47,507 bases of DNA from positions 1 through 47,507 of the IMG/VR virus record IMGVR_UViG_3300044977_000069; one strand, given 5' to 3'. A program made the position numbers and the translations under genes. The notes under the pieces were generated by a model. That model was not told where the DNA came from. It saw nothing but the letters and a program-made list of their open reading frames with translations, and did not search any database. Below, piece by piece: positions 47,175 through 47,507 of the stretch (position 1 is the stretch's first letter; each line of letters starts with the position of its first letter). Origin of the DNA: a virus.

Positions 47175-47507
47175 TGCCCCCCTCCCGTCGCGGCGATCGT
47201 GCAGCTGGAGGCAGACGAAGTGGTTCCCACGACGACGATCAAGCCGCCACCGCCAGTCCCTGGGGTTCCGAGATTCGTTGCGCCCTCACCGGCTCCTCCG
47301 CCGCCCGCGCCATAGCCTCCGTTGCCCCCATTGCCTCCGGTGACTATTCCCCCATAGCCTCCACCACCGCCGCCGCCTGGGCCGAGGCCATCGACGGGGT
47401 CTAGGAAGCTGTCAGCCAAGGAACCATTGGCCCCTGCCGAAGCGGTGGCGAACGATCCAGCGCCGCCCCCACCTCCGCCTTGGCCAACGCCACCGGCTGC
47501 CGCAGCG
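47168..47507 (-). CDS. Glycine-rich protein, cut by right edge
   Basis: The frame is open to the right edge (112 codons visible, no start in view). It is very Gly-rich (LGPGGGGGGGYGG, GGNGGNGGYGAGGGG) and ends SASSCTIAATGGGQC. Such repeats occur in phage tail-fibre and adhesin tips. The start lies right of the window. Its stop overlaps the lipoprotein start by seven bases. Confidence 0.75.
   Translation of the reverse strand, partial: AAAAGGVGQGGGGGGAGSFATASAGANGSLADSFLDPVDGLGPGGGGGGGYGGIVTGGNGGNGGYGAGGGGAGEGATNLGTPGTGGGGLIVVVGTTSSASSCTIAATGGGQC

Noticed and set aside
1-47507. Joining of the two window ends to a circle
   Set aside because: The HNH frame at the left edge and the glycine-rich frame at the right edge do not continue into each other; sequence is missing.
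1-47507. tRNA genes, CRISPR arrays, insertion sequences, integrase or att sites
   Set aside because: None was seen by eye on either strand; tRNA detection without software is weak, so absence is not firm.

Overview
The window is part of the genome of a tailed, double-stranded DNA phage, with no bacterial chromosome genes visible. It is GC-rich and densely packed. Most neighbouring genes overlap by 1, 4 or 8 bases (ATGA, GTGA, TTGA or TGATG junctions), so much of it is translationally coupled. The virion genes (portal of P22-like length, scaffold, capsid, P22-gp4-like connector, tailspike) point to a podovirus-like particle. The host is inferred, not shown, to be a Gram-negative alphaproteobacterium-like cell, from the base composition, lipoprotein signals and a PEP-CTERM-type tail on one protein. 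Both window ends cut genes and do not join in frame, so the genome is longer than the window.

Region 1 (1-19804, minus strand) is the virion operon, read right to left. It starts with small accessory genes and a MarR-like regulator, then terminase small and large subunits, another set of small genes, the portal, four small genes including a GroES-like co-chaperonin and an N4 gp49/Sf6 gp66-family protein. A strong hairpin precedes the scaffold. The scaffold is followed by a minor head protein, an intruding HNH gene, a structural protein, the major capsid protein, a zinc-ribbon protein, a beta-helix tailspike, the connector and a second HNH/AP2 gene cut by the left edge.

Region 2 (19826-25500, mostly plus strand) holds about twenty small, probably early genes of unknown role. 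They begin at a divergent promoter region whose 14-base core recurs 2.2 kb downstream, and end at a likely terminator. Region 3 (25530-34138, minus strand) is replication and DNA modification: RNase H, an initiator-like protein with internal 12-bp repeats, DnaB helicase, a DnaA-domain-IV-like protein, a DEDD nuclease, a DUF1064 protein, a DUF5131 protein, a DNA methyltransferase and a SNF2-type helicase. No DNA polymerase, primase, RNA polymerase or integrase is visible.

Region 4 (34255-41196, plus strand) starts from an operator-like palindrome with recombination genes (ERF annealing protein, YqaJ exonuclease, NinB, HNH nuclease). A run of small envelope-directed proteins follows (two one-helix membrane proteins, a secreted protein, an anchored Cys-rich protein, a lipoprotein with a PEP-CTERM-like tail), with a MazG-like pyrophosphohydrolase among them. 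More small genes and another HNH gene complete it. Region 5 (41193-47507, minus strand) carries lysis and adsorption-type genes: a glycine-rich protein cut by the right edge, a 750-residue beta-rich lipoprotein, membrane proteins, a T4-type lysozyme and a holin-like protein.

The most noteworthy points are the phage lipoprotein with a PEP-CTERM-like tail, the probable ATT start directly behind an in-frame TGA in the tailspike gene, the repeats inside the initiator gene (possible origin), the recurring promoter-like element, and several very small genes recoverable from their overlapping start/stop junctions.
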